From NCBI GenBank assembly GCA_023399455.1, contig JAEWPN010000144.1, positions 1 through 41,876 of the forward strand: a stretch of DNA of 41,876 nucleotides, written 5' to 3'. The notes under the pieces are model-generated. The model saw nothing but the letters and a program-made list of their open reading frames with translations, ran no database searches and was not told the DNA's origin. Source of the DNA: Bacillota bacterium. GTDB lineage: Bacteria; Bacillota; Clostridia; Lachnospirales; Lachnospiraceae. Positions within the stretch are counted from its first letter, which is position 1, and each line of letters opens with the position of its first letter. Of this stretch, positions 32,418 through 41,454 are shown in pieces. A program made the translations under genes and the position numbers.

Positions 32418-33371
32418 ATGAGGAAAGAAATTTATCTGGCAGGAGGCTGCTTTTGGGGAACTGAAAAGTATTTGGAAGATGTCAAAGGGATTCTGGAGAC
32501 AGAGGTTGGATATGCGAATGGGAATACGGAGAAGCCCAGCTACGAAGAGGTGTGCCACAAGAATACCGGACATGCGGAGGCGGTCCGAGTGGAGTATGAG
32601 GATACGGTAATTGGACTTCCGTTTTTGCTGGAGCTTTATTATGATGTGATCAATCCGGTGAGCGTGAACCGACAGGGGAATGATGTGGGTTCGCAGTACA
32701 GGACCGGCATTTATTATACGGACGATGGGGATGAAAGCATTATTCGTGAATCCATTGACAGACTTCAACTAAAATATGCGGAGAAGATCGCAATCGAGGT
32801 TAAGCGGCTTGATAACTATTATAGGGCTGAGGAATATCATCAGAAATATTTGGATAAGAATCCTCATGGGTATTGCCACATTGGCGCGGATAAGTTTGAG
32901 AAGGCGAAGAATGCGGTGGATGCAAGCCGGAGGTATGTAAAAAGGTCTGAGGAGGAGTTGAAGGAGAGTTTGACAGAGCTTCAGTTTGAGGTGACACAGA
33001 ATAGTGCCACGGAGCAGCCCTTTCATAATGAATATTTTGATGAGTTCAGGGAAGGGATTTATGTAGATATTACTACCGGCGAACCTCTTTTTCTGTCGGA
33101 TGATAAATTTGAATCGGGATGCGGATGGCCTAGTTTTTCTAAGCCTATCGATGCAGCGCTGATTACAGATACCGTCGATACGAGCTTCGGGAGAGTGAGA
33201 ACTGAGGTAAGAAGCAGGACCGGGGATGCCCATCTTGGGCATGTATTTGAGGACGGGCCTGCGGATAGGGGAGGACTTAGATATTGTATCAACAGCGCTT
33301 CACTTAAGTTTATACCAAAGGAAAGGATGGAGCAGGAAGGATATGGAAAATATTTATCACTGTTGACATAG
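32418..33371 (+). CDS. msrAB: Bifunctional peptide methionine sulfoxide reductase MsrA-MsrB
   Basis: This 317-residue fusion has MsrA at about 1-160 (catalytic C11 in GGCFWGTE) and MsrB at about 172-310 ([19 protein letters not shown], and catalytic C290 in [10 protein letters not shown]). It repairs both S- and R-methionine sulfoxides with thioredoxin. The MsrB part lacks the two CxxC zinc knuckles of zinc-type MsrB ([11 protein letters not shown] in place of a CxxC), so it is of the zinc-free type common in MsrAB fusions. AAAGGAG precedes the ATG. The last codons contain the -35 box of the next promoter. Confidence 0.94.
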   Translation: MRKEIYLAGGCFWGTEKYLEDVKGILETEVGYANGNTEKPSYEEVCHKNTGHAEAVRVEYEDTVIGLPFLLELYYDVINPVSVNRQGNDVGSQYRTGIYYTDDGDESIIRESIDRLQLKYAEKIAIEVKRLDNYYRAEEYHQKYLDKNPHGYCHIGADKFEKAKNAVDASRRYVKRSEEELKESLTELQFEVTQNSATEQPFHNEYFDEFREGIYVDITTGEPLFLSDDKFESGCGWPSFSKPIDAALITDTVDTSFGRVRTEVRSRTGDAHLGHVFEDGPADRGGLRYCINSASLKFIPKERMEQEGYGKYLSLLT

Positions 33372-33391
33372 GATGGGAATAGTGATACATT
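33363..33391 (+). promoter_or_regulatory. Promoter of the starch-binding-like lipoprotein gene
   Basis: TTGACA (33363-33368, inside the end of msrAB) and TACATT (33386-33391) are spaced by 17 bases. LacI-type operators follow at 33403 and 33457. Confidence 0.6.
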
Positions 33392-33402
33392 ATTTATATA
33401 AT

Positions 33403-33414
33403 TTAACCGTTTAA
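33403..33414 (+). promoter_or_regulatory. LacI-type operator 1
   Basis: TTAACCGTTTAA is a near-palindrome with a central CG, as for LacI-family operators. It lies just downstream of the promoter at 33363-33391. The exact reverse complement recurs at 33457-33468. Confidence 0.55.
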
Positions 33415-33443
33415 GCAAACTGTGATTCGGCAGTTTGCTTAAA
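33410..33443. other. 13-bp inverted repeat between the two operators
   Basis: TTTAAGCAAACTG and CAGTTTGCTTAAA are perfect arms around TGATTCGG. No T-run follows on either strand, so it is not a standard terminator. It may be an additional operator or an mRNA hairpin that terminates or protects the transcript. Confidence 0.6.
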
Positions 33444-33456
33444 AAATCCCATTTGA

Positions 33457-33468
33457 TTAAACGGTTAA
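33457..33468 (+). promoter_or_regulatory. LacI-type operator 2
   Basis: TTAAACGGTTAA is the exact reverse complement of operator 1, 54 bases away start to start, about five helical turns, which would allow looping. Confidence 0.55.
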
Positions 33469-33504
33469 GCAAATAAAATAACTATAGTAAGGGTGGAGGA
33501 AAGG

Positions 33505-33525
33505 TTGAAAGGAGCATGGGTGTAA
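33505..33525 (+). other. Six-codon leader frame before the lipoprotein gene
   Basis: GGAGG at 33495-33499 is followed after five bases by TTG AAA GGA GCA TGG GTG TAA, and the stop lies two bases before the lipoprotein ATG. The same frame (L-K-G-A-W-L) precedes the MalE-like gene at 37415. Confidence 0.35.
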
Positions 33526-33527
33526 AA

Positions 33528-34709
33528 ATGAAGAGAAGAAAAGAAACAGGAAAATTATTCGCGGTTGGATTTATGACGGCAGGCCTTCTTTTGGCGGGCT
33601 GCGGAAACGCTCAGACGCAGGAGACGGGAAATGCAGCGGAGGAGGTGAAGACCGAGGCAGCAGAGGAATCCGTTGCAGCAGAGGAAACAACGTATAAGGT
33701 GACCTTTTATGATTCGGACGGTACTACTGTTCTAAAAGAGACGGAAGTAGCAGACGGTGCATTGGCGGAGGAATACTCACCTGAAAAAGAGGGTTATGTT
33801 TTTGTGGATTGGTTTGCAACGCCGCAGATGAGCCATAAGTTCGATTTTGGGCAGCCGGTAACGGAAGATGTGTCCGCTTTTGCCGGATTCGTTTCCTATA
33901 AAGCAGACGAAAGAGAATTTGCCATTGTGGGAAGCGGAACAAGTTCTGCTTTGCTGGAATCTAATTGGGGAACGAGCATTACAGATGTACATAAAATGAC
34001 GAAGGAAGAGAGCGATTCGGAAAACATTTATACAATTACGCTGGATTTGAATGAGGGAGATGAATTTCAGTTCGTAATAGATACACAGTGGCATAATCAA
34101 AGGGGCTATGGCTATCTGGATACCATTTCTTTGGACGGCAGGGATTACTTCTATAATTCAGGAGGTTTGGGGGAAACCAGCACGAGGCGCTCCAATATTA
34201 AATGTGCGGTAACAGGTAATTATACCTTTACCCTGACCACTTATCCGGCAGAGGATACCTATGATACAAGCGCCTCTGACTATTCTGAAGAAAGTAAAGA
34301 GGGATTCAACGTTAATCCCTATGATAAGATTACATGGACCTATAATGGAGAGGGAACATCAAATGCTGAGGATATGCAGGTAAATTACTACATAAAAGGA
34401 GCAGTCGTAACGGGCTGGGAGGATGTTTATTCGGAGGAAACGGAGTTTACGCAGGATGGCGATATATATACGCTGAGCATAGACCTTACAGGAGGGGATG
34501 AGTTCATGTTCACATCGATGGTAACAGCAGGAGATGTTTCTACCGTAGGTACGGAATATATTCGTTTTACCAATATTGCTTCTGACGATGCGGATAGTCA
34601 TTCCTTCGTTTCAGAAGGCGGCGGTGCCAACCTGATTGCCGGACAGGACGGAACCTATACGTTCACCTATGATGTTTCATCCAAGGTGCTTGCGGTGTCC
34701 TGCAAATAA
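33528..34709 (+). CDS. Secreted lipoprotein with starch-binding-like modules
   Basis: This 393-residue protein has a lipoprotein signal (lipobox cysteine C25 in LLLAGC) and an acidic Ala/Glu/Thr linker. An InlB B-repeat/Flg_new-like module (about 50-105: YKVTFYDSDGTTVLKE ... YVFVDWFATP) follows, then two beta-sandwich modules (about 120-235 and 280-390) with patterns such as YTITLDLNEGDEFQFVID and YTLSIDLTGGDEFMF, resembling SusE/SusF-type or CBM starch-binding folds. It probably captures starch or maltodextrin at the surface for the neighbouring GH13 enzyme and MalEFG-like importer. The ATG at 33528 is preferred over 33516, where GGAG would be one base from the start. A six-codon reading frame lies just upstream. 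Confidence 0.75.
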   Translation: MKRRKETGKLFAVGFMTAGLLLAGCGNAQTQETGNAAEEVKTEAAEESVAAEETTYKVTFYDSDGTTVLKETEVADGALAEEYSPEKEGYVFVDWFATPQMSHKFDFGQPVTEDVSAFAGFVSYKADEREFAIVGSGTSSALLESNWGTSITDVHKMTKEESDSENIYTITLDLNEGDEFQFVIDTQWHNQRGYGYLDTISLDGRDYFYNSGGLGETSTRRSNIKCAVTGNYTFTLTTYPAEDTYDTSASDYSEESKEGFNVNPYDKITWTYNGEGTSNAEDMQVNYYIKGAVVTGWEDVYSEETEFTQDGDIYTLSIDLTGGDEFMFTSMVTAGDVSTVGTEYIRFTNIASDDADSHSFVSEGGGANLIAGQDGTYTFTYDVSSKVLAVSCK

Positions 34710-34719
34710 AAAGCTTTTT

Positions 34720-35517
34720 CTATATAAGGATATTATGCTGCTTAAGCGGGGTTCTTAAAAGTGCATATTCGACGCAGGTAATGAGGGCCTCCGCTTTTTC
34801 GGCCGACATGGAGGGAGCATAGTACAAGGAAGGATGATTTTCCAGCAGCTTTTGCAGCGTTTGGTCCGTCACAAGGATATTTTCCCCGCCGGTATTGTTA
34901 AGCTCACGGAAGTCCTCCACATAGCGGACCTCGGGGAATGCATTCTCAAGATAATGCTGCTTCTGGATATTGGGGGTTTTCAGGGTATAAAGAATGTAAG
35001 GCTCTCCCCGGAAAAAAAGGGAAGCCTCCCCGGCAATCCTTCCATAATCGGAATTTATTTGAAAAAATAAGGGGTCCTCAATGAAACAGTCCACAGCTAA
35101 CAGGGGACTGAAGTTGACATCGCCGATCCGGTGAAAATATTCGGCAGATAAATCATATCCGATGATCGCATCCGCATTGTCGAATTGTTCCGTATAATTA
35201 TCGCTCAGATATATGAGATCGTAGTTCTTTTCGTGAAGAAAGGACGACAGAAAATGAATAAAACACATTTGTTCCGCTTTGTTTAAGACAGAAGCATCGG
35301 GAGTAAGATAGAGGGCTATCATGCGGTTGCGGTTTGTTGCAAGCGCCTGAGCGGACTGGTTAGGTGTATAATCCAAAAGGTTGATGACCTGAAGTACCTT
35401 TTTTCTTGTCTGTTCGCTGATACGCATGTCCGTACGCTCATTTAATACGTAAGATACCGTTGCAATGGATACACCGGCCTCCCGCGCAACATCTCTGATT
35501 GTGATTTTATTTTTCAC
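34720..35517 (-). CDS. LacI-family transcriptional regulator, short sensor domain
   Basis: This 265-residue protein has a classic LacI helix-turn-helix ([21 protein letters not shown]) and hinge ([26 protein letters not shown]). The effector domain is only about 200 residues, shorter than the usual 270-280, and seems to lack one lobe segment, so ligand binding may differ. The GTG start follows GGGGGA. It lies divergent to the GH13 gene, and its own promoter is visible. The two inverted TTAACCGTTTAA operators before the starch-binding lipoprotein gene are its likely targets. Maltose or maltodextrin is the expected inducer from context. Confidence 0.87.
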   Translation of the reverse strand: MKNKITIRDVAREAGVSIATVSYVLNERTDMRISEQTRKKVLQVINLLDYTPNQSAQALATNRNRMIALYLTPDASVLNKAEQMCFIHFLSSFLHEKNYDLIYLSDNYTEQFDNADAIIGYDLSAEYFHRIGDVNFSPLLAVDCFIEDPLFFQINSDYGRIAGEASLFFRGEPYILYTLKTPNIQKQHYLENAFPEVRYVEDFRELNNTGGENILVTDQTLQKLLENHPSLYYAPSMSAEKAEALITCVEYALLRTPLKQHNILI

Positions 35518-35578
35518 TTAAGGTCCCCCTTGTAAGATATTCCTTTTCCGTGTTTGATCAGAATGGGTCTATTCAAAA

Positions 35579-35607
35579 GTTATATAGAATTTTTCAGTAT
35601 TTGTCAA
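35579..35607 (-). promoter_or_regulatory. Promoter of the LacI gene
   Basis: On the minus strand TTGACA (35607-35602) and TATAAC (35584-35579) are spaced by 17 bases. The opposite GH13 promoter in the same region is not clear. Confidence 0.7.
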
Positions 35608-35642
35608 TAAGCGCCGGTGAAAATTTAGAGAGGATAAAGTAT

Positions 35643-37373
35643 ATGAACGAATATGCAATGTTACATATTCCCGATTCCAGATATTGTTTTCCGATAGGAG
35701 AAAAGGAATTGGTAATAAGGCTTAGAACGGCAAAGGAGGATGAAGAGACAGAAGTATTTCTGATACACGCATGCAAGTACGATTTTCAGGAAAAACGGGA
35801 AAGTTCTGCGATGCATGTAGGGTATAGCGATAGGCTCTATAACTATTATGAAATCAAATTGCAGCTTGAGGATGTGCGGCTGGCATACATTTTCAGGATT
35901 GAGAAAAATGGGAAGATATATTACTTCAGCGAAGATGGGATTACCGAAACCTATAATTTTAAAGAGGGATTTTACAATTTTTTTCAGATGCCGTATATTA
36001 ATAAAAATGATTTGCTGCCTACGGTGGACTGGATGAAAGATGCGGTATTCTACCAGATATTTGTAGACCGGTTTTTTATGGGAGACATAAGAAAGAATCG
36101 CGGCTATATCAATATGGAGTGGAACGATAAACCCTTGGCAAAAAGCTTTGCGGGAGGAGACTTAAGGGGAATTATAGAGAAGCTTGATCATATAAAGGAA
36201 CTTGGGATAACCGCTCTTTACTTAACACCGATTTTCTTGTCTGTATCCAATCATAAATATGATATTATTAGTTACATGCAGATCGATCCTCAGTTTGGTA
36301 CAGAGGAGGATCTTGAGGAACTGGTAAGGCTGGCTCACGGGAATGGAATCCGGATAGTGCTGGATGCGGTATTTAATCATTGCAGCATGGAGACGGAGCA
36401 GTTTCAGGATGTACTTGCTAAAGGGAAAAAATCGGAATACTATGATTGGTTTTTGATTGACGGGGACTATCCGGATACGGAGAAAATAAATTACGAATGC
36501 TTTGCTGCCTGCAACTATATGCCGAAACTCAATACGGCGAATGAACAAGTGCAGGAGTTCCTCGTACGGATTGCGGTACATTGGGTAAAAGAATATGATA
36601 TTGACGGCTGGCGGCTTGATGTATCGGATGAGATCTCTCATGAATTCTGGAGAACCTTCCGCAAGGCAGTCAAGACGGCGAAGCCGGAGGCGGTCATCAT
36701 CGGGGAGAACTGGCATGATGCGTATCCATATCTCATGGGAGACCAGTATGACAGTATTATGAACTATGCGTTTACCAAAGCATGTTTGGATTATTTTGCA
36801 AGAGGAGATCTGGATGCCAGACAGATGGCCTGGAAGTTGAATTCCAATCTGATGAGGAATCTGGAGCAGGTGAACCGGATGATGTTGAATCTGCTGGATT
36901 CTCACGATACTCATCGTTTTTTTACAGAAGTGGGGAAAAACAAGGATAAACTGCTGGCGGCACTTGCGCTTGAAATGATATTTATCGGAGCTCCGTGTAT
37001 CTATTATGGTACGGAAATCTGTCTGGAGGGCGGCTACGATCCTGATTCCCGCCGCTGCTTCAATTGGGAGGAAAGTTCATGGGATGCCGGGTTGATGGAA
37101 AAGGTGAAAGCTTTGACCGGATTACGAAAGAGGCCCGAGATTGCGGACGGGGACATAAGGGTAGCAGATAGAGAGAGAATGCTTCTTGTAGAACGGAGCC
37201 TACCCGGGAAAAAGTTAAGGCTGCTCATAAATATGACGGAGGAAACTCAGACAGAGCATATGGAAGAAGGAAAAGGGGGCCGGCTTCTTTGCGGTAACCG
37301 TGCAAGGTGTGAGACACCGGCCTCGGCAACGGTGGAACGGTGGGGATTCGCAGTTATAGAGATGGAAGAATAG
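35643..37373 (+). CDS. GH13 neopullulanase/cyclomaltodextrinase-type amylase
   Basis: This 576-residue enzyme has an N-terminal CBM34-like beta domain (about 1-115: MNEYAMLHIPDSRYCFPIGEKELVIRLRT) and a GH13 barrel. The four conserved regions are DAVFNHC (241-247), GWRLDVSDE with nucleophile D326, IIGENWHD with acid/base E355, and NLLDSHDTHR with D422. The N-domain plus VDRF... pattern places it in subfamily 20 (neopullulanase, maltogenic amylase, cyclodextrinase). No signal peptide is seen, so it probably acts inside the cell on imported maltodextrins. The start at 35643 follows AGAGG and gives the usual CBM34 beginning; an ATG at 35550 would add 31 non-homologous residues. Confidence 0.9.
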   Translation: MNEYAMLHIPDSRYCFPIGEKELVIRLRTAKEDEETEVFLIHACKYDFQEKRESSAMHVGYSDRLYNYYEIKLQLEDVRLAYIFRIEKNGKIYYFSEDGITETYNFKEGFYNFFQMPYINKNDLLPTVDWMKDAVFYQIFVDRFFMGDIRKNRGYINMEWNDKPLAKSFAGGDLRGIIEKLDHIKELGITALYLTPIFLSVSNHKYDIISYMQIDPQFGTEEDLEELVRLAHGNGIRIVLDAVFNHCSMETEQFQDVLAKGKKSEYYDWFLIDGDYPDTEKINYECFAACNYMPKLNTANEQVQEFLVRIAVHWVKEYDIDGWRLDVSDEISHEFWRTFRKAVKTAKPEAVIIGENWHDAYPYLMGDQYDSIMNYAFTKACLDYFARGDLDARQMAWKLNSNLMRNLEQVNRMMLNLLDSHDTHRFFTEVGKNKDKLLAALALEMIFIGAPCIYYGTEICLEGGYDPDSRRCFNWEESSWDAGLMEKVKALTGLRKRPEIADGDIRVADRERMLLVERSLPGKKLRLLINMTEETQTEHMEEGKGGRLLCGNRARCETPASATVERWGFAVIEMEE

Positions 37374-37414
37374 CGTTATGAATAGAAAGATATATGGAAA
37401 ATGAGGAAGCAAGG

Positions 37415-37435
37415 TTGAAAGGAGCATGGTTATAA
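37415..37435 (+). other. Six-codon leader frame before the MalE-like gene
   Basis: GAGGA at 37403-37407 precedes TTG AAA GGA GCA TGG TTA TAA, two bases before the ATG of the binding protein. It is nearly identical to the frame at 33505-33525. Confidence 0.35.
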
Positions 37436-37437
37436 AT

Positions 37438-38937
37438 ATGAAGAAGACGAATGCAATGATACTATCGCTCATGTTAACAGCGGTGTTGGGGCTTGTTTCA
37501 GGTTGCGGCAACGGAGAGACTGCAAAGGACGAAACGGCAGAAGCAGGCACTCTGACGGAGACTGAGGCGGCATCGGAAGCAGCGCAGGGAAGCTCGGCGT
37601 TTACCGGAGAGCTGGAGCAGAATGTGACGATCCGGGTACTGGAAAACGATACGGCGATCGCAAGAGGATATGCAAAGGAACTTCTGGAAGCGTTCAATGA
37701 GGCATATGCCGAATACGGAATTACAGCGGTGGATGCCAATATGGATCAGTATTTGGATCTGGCAAATGACGGACCTTATGGCTATGGGCCGGATGTGCTG
37801 TATCAGGCGAATGATGTTATTATGCAATATGCACAGGGCAAGCATGTCTATCCGCTCCCGGTGCAGGATCTGGAATGTTATGAGCAGGTGCCGGAGGCCG
37901 CGTGGAATGCATATAAGACTGAGGTGGACGGAACAGCTTATTACTGCGGAGTACCGGTAAACGTTCAGGCTCCTATGCTCTACTACAGAAAGGATATGCT
38001 GCCTGCAAATTGGGAAACCGATTGGGATAAAGATGGAAACGGTATTTGCGACATCACGGAGAATTGGAGCGATTTATATGCCTTTTCTATAGCCAGACAT
38101 GAGGAGAACCCTCTTAACTATGGATATATGAAGGCACTTTATGATGTATATTTTTCAGGCGGTTTTCTTTTTTCCTATGGGGGTTACATATTCGGGGACA
38201 ATAACACGGACCCCGAAGACATTGGATTCTCAGCGGGAGAAGCGGAAAAAGGGGCATGGGTGCTGTCCCAGCTGGCAGGAGCCATGAATGAGGAATGCAT
38301 TGATAATACGATCAATACTACCGCTTACGGCAAAATAGCGGATGGTACTTATTTTGCCACGCTGTCCACGCCGGACGTTTATTCCACTTTTTTAGAAGAG
38401 CTGATTAAGAGCTATAAAAGCGAAGGAATGGATGAAGCAGAAGCAACTGAGCTTGCAAAAGAAAATATGGTGATGGCGCCAGTGCCGAAGCTGCCTGAGA
38501 GCGGAGATTTAACCGAAGAAAATCCGGTGTGGATGGATTCTAAGTCGATGGGAGGCGTGAATGGGTATGCGGTCAGTGCTTATACGAAGGCGCCTAATGC
38601 CAGTCTTGCCTTTGTTGAATTCGCATCCGGCTATGAAATGATGAAGCTTCGAAATGAACTGCTCGGCGTGGCACCGGCAAGGGAGGATGCTGCGGAGGTA
38701 TCCGGCGATGTATCCAGACAGCTTTTTGAAAATCTTGAAAACGGAAATATTATCTTGATGCCCTCCATAAGAGAAGTAGCTCAGATGTGGACGCCGGGTG
38801 AAACCTTTTTCACAGATATCGCAAAGGATGCGTTCAGAAAACCGGATGAGAAGAAATATCAGGACCTTCCTTCGATGAAGGAGGGACTGGAGCAGGTGGA
38901 TTCACAGATCCACAATGCGATATTTACCTTGAAATAA
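37438..38937 (+). CDS. Maltodextrin-type ABC substrate-binding lipoprotein (MalE-like)
   Basis: This 499-residue protein has a lipoprotein signal (lipobox C23 in GLVSGC) and a cluster D-I sugar-binding fold: TIRVLENDTAIARGYAKELLEAFNEAYAEYG, YGYGPDVLYQANDVIMQYAQ, and VNGYAVSAYTKAPNASLAFVEFASGYEMMKLRNELLG, the last close to the MalE C-terminal lobe. It binds malto-oligosaccharides outside the cell and delivers them to the two permeases downstream. At about 500 residues it is longer than typical MalE. The ATG at 37438 is chosen; 37426 is in frame but only one base after GGAG. A large intercistronic hairpin separates it from the permeases. Confidence 0.87.
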   Translation: MKKTNAMILSLMLTAVLGLVSGCGNGETAKDETAEAGTLTETEAASEAAQGSSAFTGELEQNVTIRVLENDTAIARGYAKELLEAFNEAYAEYGITAVDANMDQYLDLANDGPYGYGPDVLYQANDVIMQYAQGKHVYPLPVQDLECYEQVPEAAWNAYKTEVDGTAYYCGVPVNVQAPMLYYRKDMLPANWETDWDKDGNGICDITENWSDLYAFSIARHEENPLNYGYMKALYDVYFSGGFLFSYGGYIFGDNNTDPEDIGFSAGEAEKGAWVLSQLAGAMNEECIDNTINTTAYGKIADGTYFATLSTPDVYSTFLEELIKSYKSEGMDEAEATELAKENMVMAPVPKLPESGDLTEENPVWMDSKSMGGVNGYAVSAYTKAPNASLAFVEFASGYEMMKLRNELLGVAPAREDAAEVSGDVSRQLFENLENGNIILMPSIREVAQMWTPGETFFTDIAKDAFRKPDEKKYQDLPSMKEGLEQVDSQIHNAIFTLK

Positions 38938-38944
38938 GTAATAG

Positions 38945-39000
38945 TACCATCGATTGACAGGGGCGCATACGGTCGGATAAGACCTTGGCAATCGATGGTA
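38945..39000 (+). other. Intercistronic hairpin between the MalE-like and MalF-like genes
   Basis: Perfect 12-base arms TACCATCGATTG and CAATCGATGGTA enclose 32 bases with an inner GGTC-GACC hairpin. No T-run follows, so it probably stabilises or processes the upstream mRNA, giving more binding protein than permease. Confidence 0.7.
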
Positions 39001-39030
39001 ACATTGATAGAGGAAGGATATAGGAAGAAA

Positions 39031-40350
39031 ATGAAAGGGAAAATGAAGCGGGCAGCGGGCTTTTTGAGAGACAGCAGCCCGAATGTGAAGCTGTCCATCG
39101 TTATCATGGGCGGAGGTCAGTTCAAATATGGGGCCAGAGGGAAAGGCATATTATTTTTCCTGATCGAGCTAAGTGTCTTCTATTATTTCATTACCAGAGG
39201 CTTTGCAGATATTGCCGGTTTCTTCACGCTGGGAACGAGGAAAGGAGACGCCTGGCTTGGTGTTGCCGGAGATAATTCTGTAGTAATGCTTCTGATGGGA
39301 ATTTTTGCATGGCTGGTACTGGCGGCATTTTTGTATCTCTATGCCATGAATATCGGCGATGTGTATCGTATGCAGAAGAGGCAGGAGCAAGGGAGAAGAA
39401 TCCTCACCTTTAGGGAAGAGGTTATGCAGCTTCAGGATAAAAAGTTCTATGTAACAGTTCTGATACTGCCTGTGACGGGAGTGTTCGTATTCAACGTTCT
39501 TCCCATTATCTTTATGATTCTCATTGCATTTACCAATTACGGCGGGACAGTGGTACCTCCGGAATTGGTAGACTGGGTAGGCTTTGACAATTTTGTAAAG
39601 CTCTTATCGCTGTCGCAGTTTGCGCCTACCTTTGTAAAAATCCTCGGCTGGAATCTGTTGTGGGCTGTCGCTGCTACCGCGCTTAATTATTTTGCCGGTC
39701 TTGGGCTGGCACTTTTGCTCGAAAAGGACTGTGTGAAGGGTAAAGCGCTCTGGCGTATGTTCCCGGTATTAGCCTATGCGATTCCCGGATTTATTACGCT
39801 TATAGCTTTCAAATTCATGTTTTCTTACGGCGGGCCGATCAATCAGCTTATTACTGCGGGGGGAGGAATTGCCATAGGGTTTCTCGATCTGGACGCAAAG
39901 TGGACAGCGAGACTAATAGGAATATTGGTAAACTGTTGGATCAGTACTCCTTCCATCATGCTGCTGGCTACCGGGATTCTTTCTAACCGCGATGTCTCGC
40001 TGTACGAAGCGGCGAGAATCGACGGAGCGGGGAAGTGGAAGCAATTTTTAAGGATTACCATGCCCTTTGTGTTGTTCTCCACATTGCCGGTACTTATCGG
40101 ACAGTTTGTAGGAAACTTTAATAACTTCGGCATTTTCTATTTTCTGCGGGGAGGGTTGTATTTGGATGGATATTTCCTTGCCAGCGACACGGATCTGCTG
40201 ATCAACTGGCTGTATAATCTTTCTATCAATAATAACTATTATTCTCTGGGAGCAGCTATCAGTCTGGTGATTTTTGTCATTACCTCGGTCATATCGTTAA
40301 CGGTCTATATAAAATCGCCATCTTACAGGGAGGAGGATACATTCCGATGA
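39031..40350 (+). CDS. Maltodextrin ABC transporter permease (MalF-like)
   Basis: This 439-residue membrane protein has about eight hydrophobic helices. These include an N-terminal pair that Bacillota MalF proteins carry, and the ABC coupling motif EAARIDGAGKWKQFLRITMP. It forms one half of the membrane channel. The ATG at 39031 follows AGGAAG; an ATG at 38995 lies inside the hairpin arm. Its TGA overlaps the next ATG (ATGA). Confidence 0.9.
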   Translation: MKGKMKRAAGFLRDSSPNVKLSIVIMGGGQFKYGARGKGILFFLIELSVFYYFITRGFADIAGFFTLGTRKGDAWLGVAGDNSVVMLLMGIFAWLVLAAFLYLYAMNIGDVYRMQKRQEQGRRILTFREEVMQLQDKKFYVTVLILPVTGVFVFNVLPIIFMILIAFTNYGGTVVPPELVDWVGFDNFVKLLSLSQFAPTFVKILGWNLLWAVAATALNYFAGLGLALLLEKDCVKGKALWRMFPVLAYAIPGFITLIAFKFMFSYGGPINQLITAGGGIAIGFLDLDAKWTARLIGILVNCWISTPSIMLLATGILSNRDVSLYEAARIDGAGKWKQFLRITMPFVLFSTLPVLIGQFVGNFNNFGIFYFLRGGLYLDGYFLASDTDLLINWLYNLSINNNYYSLGAAISLVIFVITSVISLTVYIKSPSYREEDTFR

Positions 40351-41213
40351 GAGCAAAGCAAAATAGAAGCAAGGTAAACCTTCTTCATTCATTGGGCAGG
40401 ATATTCGATATGGGGATCACCTACATCATTTTACTGGCGGTATCCTTTCTTTTTTTCTTTCCTTGCCTGTGGCTGATTCTAGCCTCCTTTTCTGAGTCGG
40501 GAACGATTTATTCCTTTGACGGATTTTTCCCCAGGGCGTACAGTCTGGCAAGTTTTCAACGGTTATTTACGGATACTGCTATGTATAATTATCCGAGGTG
40601 GTTCACCAATACGCTGTTTATAGCGGTGGGAAGCTGTATTCTAGGTACTTTTCTCGTCATACTGACGGCCTATACGATGTCCAGGTTTGAATTCAAGGCG
40701 AGAAAGCCTATTATGAAGACGACGATGGTGCTTAGCATGTTTCCTTCTTTTATGGGAATGATAGTCGTATATTTATTGATGACCCAATTTAATTTAATCA
40801 ATCATTTGTGGGGGCTGATACTCATTTACAGTGCCGGAGCGCCTATGGGGTATCTGACGCAGAAGGGATTTTTTGATACGATTCCGAGGGCCATCGATGA
40901 AGCGGCGAGAATTGACGGCGCTACTAATTTTCAAGTATTTACTAAGATTAATCTTCCGCTATCCCGGCCAATCATCGTATATACCCTGCTTACCTCTTTC
41001 ACCTGGCCATGGAGCGATTTCATTCTGCCTAAGCTCCTCCTTAAGGAAAAGGACCTTTATACGGTCGCGGTAGGTCTTATGAGCCTGGATGAAACGGAAT
41101 TCGCAAGGTTTGCCGCCGGAAGCGTATTCATAGCCGTACCTATCGTACTGCTTTATTTCTTTCTTGTGAAGAATATGGTGAAAGGAATGGCAGAAGGAGC
41201 TGTAAAAGGCTGA
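40347..41213 (+). CDS. Maltodextrin ABC transporter permease (MalG-like)
   Basis: This 288-residue permease has six hydrophobic helices and the coupling motif EAARIDGATNFQVFTKINLP. It pairs with the MalF-like protein and overlaps its gene by four bases. No ABC ATPase gene follows, so energy probably comes from a shared MsmX/MalK-type ATPase encoded elsewhere (known for Bacillota). Confidence 0.92.
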   Translation: MRAKQNRSKVNLLHSLGRIFDMGITYIILLAVSFLFFFPCLWLILASFSESGTIYSFDGFFPRAYSLASFQRLFTDTAMYNYPRWFTNTLFIAVGSCILGTFLVILTAYTMSRFEFKARKPIMKTTMVLSMFPSFMGMIVVYLLMTQFNLINHLWGLILIYSAGAPMGYLTQKGFFDTIPRAIDEAARIDGATNFQVFTKINLPLSRPIIVYTLLTSFTWPWSDFILPKLLLKEKDLYTVAVGLMSLDETEFARFAAGSVFIAVPIVLLYFFLVKNMVKGMAEGAVKG

Positions 41214-41227
41214 TGAAGTAAAAACTG

Positions 41228-41256
41228 TTGACAAATAAATATCATTTTGTTATGAT
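41228..41256 (+). promoter_or_regulatory. Promoter of the FMN riboswitch transcript
   Basis: TTGACA (41228-41233) and TATGAT (41251-41256) are spaced by 17 bases, 20 bases upstream of the riboswitch. Confidence 0.82.
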
Positions 41257-41275
41257 ATAAAATAATTAAATATGT

Positions 41276-41382
41276 ATCTTCAGGGCGGGGTGAGATTCCC
41301 TACCGGTGGTATAGCCCACGAGCCGCAAGGCATGATTCGGTGTGATTCCGAAGCCGACAGTACAGTCTGGATGGAAGAAGAT
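41276..41382 (+). promoter_or_regulatory. FMN riboswitch (RFN element)
   Basis: The conserved RFN segments are present in order: ATCTTCAGGGCGGGGTG, the CCCTACCGGTGG segment, CCCACGAGCCG, CCGACAG, and the closing GGAAGAAGAT that pairs with the first ATCTTC. It senses FMN and normally controls riboflavin synthesis or uptake genes by termination. Two terminators follow, but no such gene is seen before the window end. Confidence 0.95.
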
Positions 41383-41420
41383 TATTGATAGCACATTTGA
41401 CGTGTTTTCTTTTGTATATC

Positions 41421-41454
41421 AGCTCTGGAATGATTTTCATTTCAGAGCTTTTTT
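41421..41454 (+). terminator. Terminator 1 of the riboswitch expression platform
   Basis: A 13-bp stem AGCTCTGGAATGA / TCATTTCAGAGCT (one G-U pair) with a TTT loop is followed by six T's. It would end transcription when FMN is bound. Confidence 0.88.

Noticed and set aside
33410..33443. The 13-bp hairpin after msrAB as a normal Rho-independent terminator
   Set aside because: A run of A's, not T's, follows on the plus strand, and the minus strand has no T-run after the stem either. It overlaps a putative operator.
34720..35517. The short LacI regulator as a pseudogene
   Set aside because: The frame is intact, with a good start, promoter and complete DNA-binding domain. A shortened sensor domain alone is not evidence of decay.
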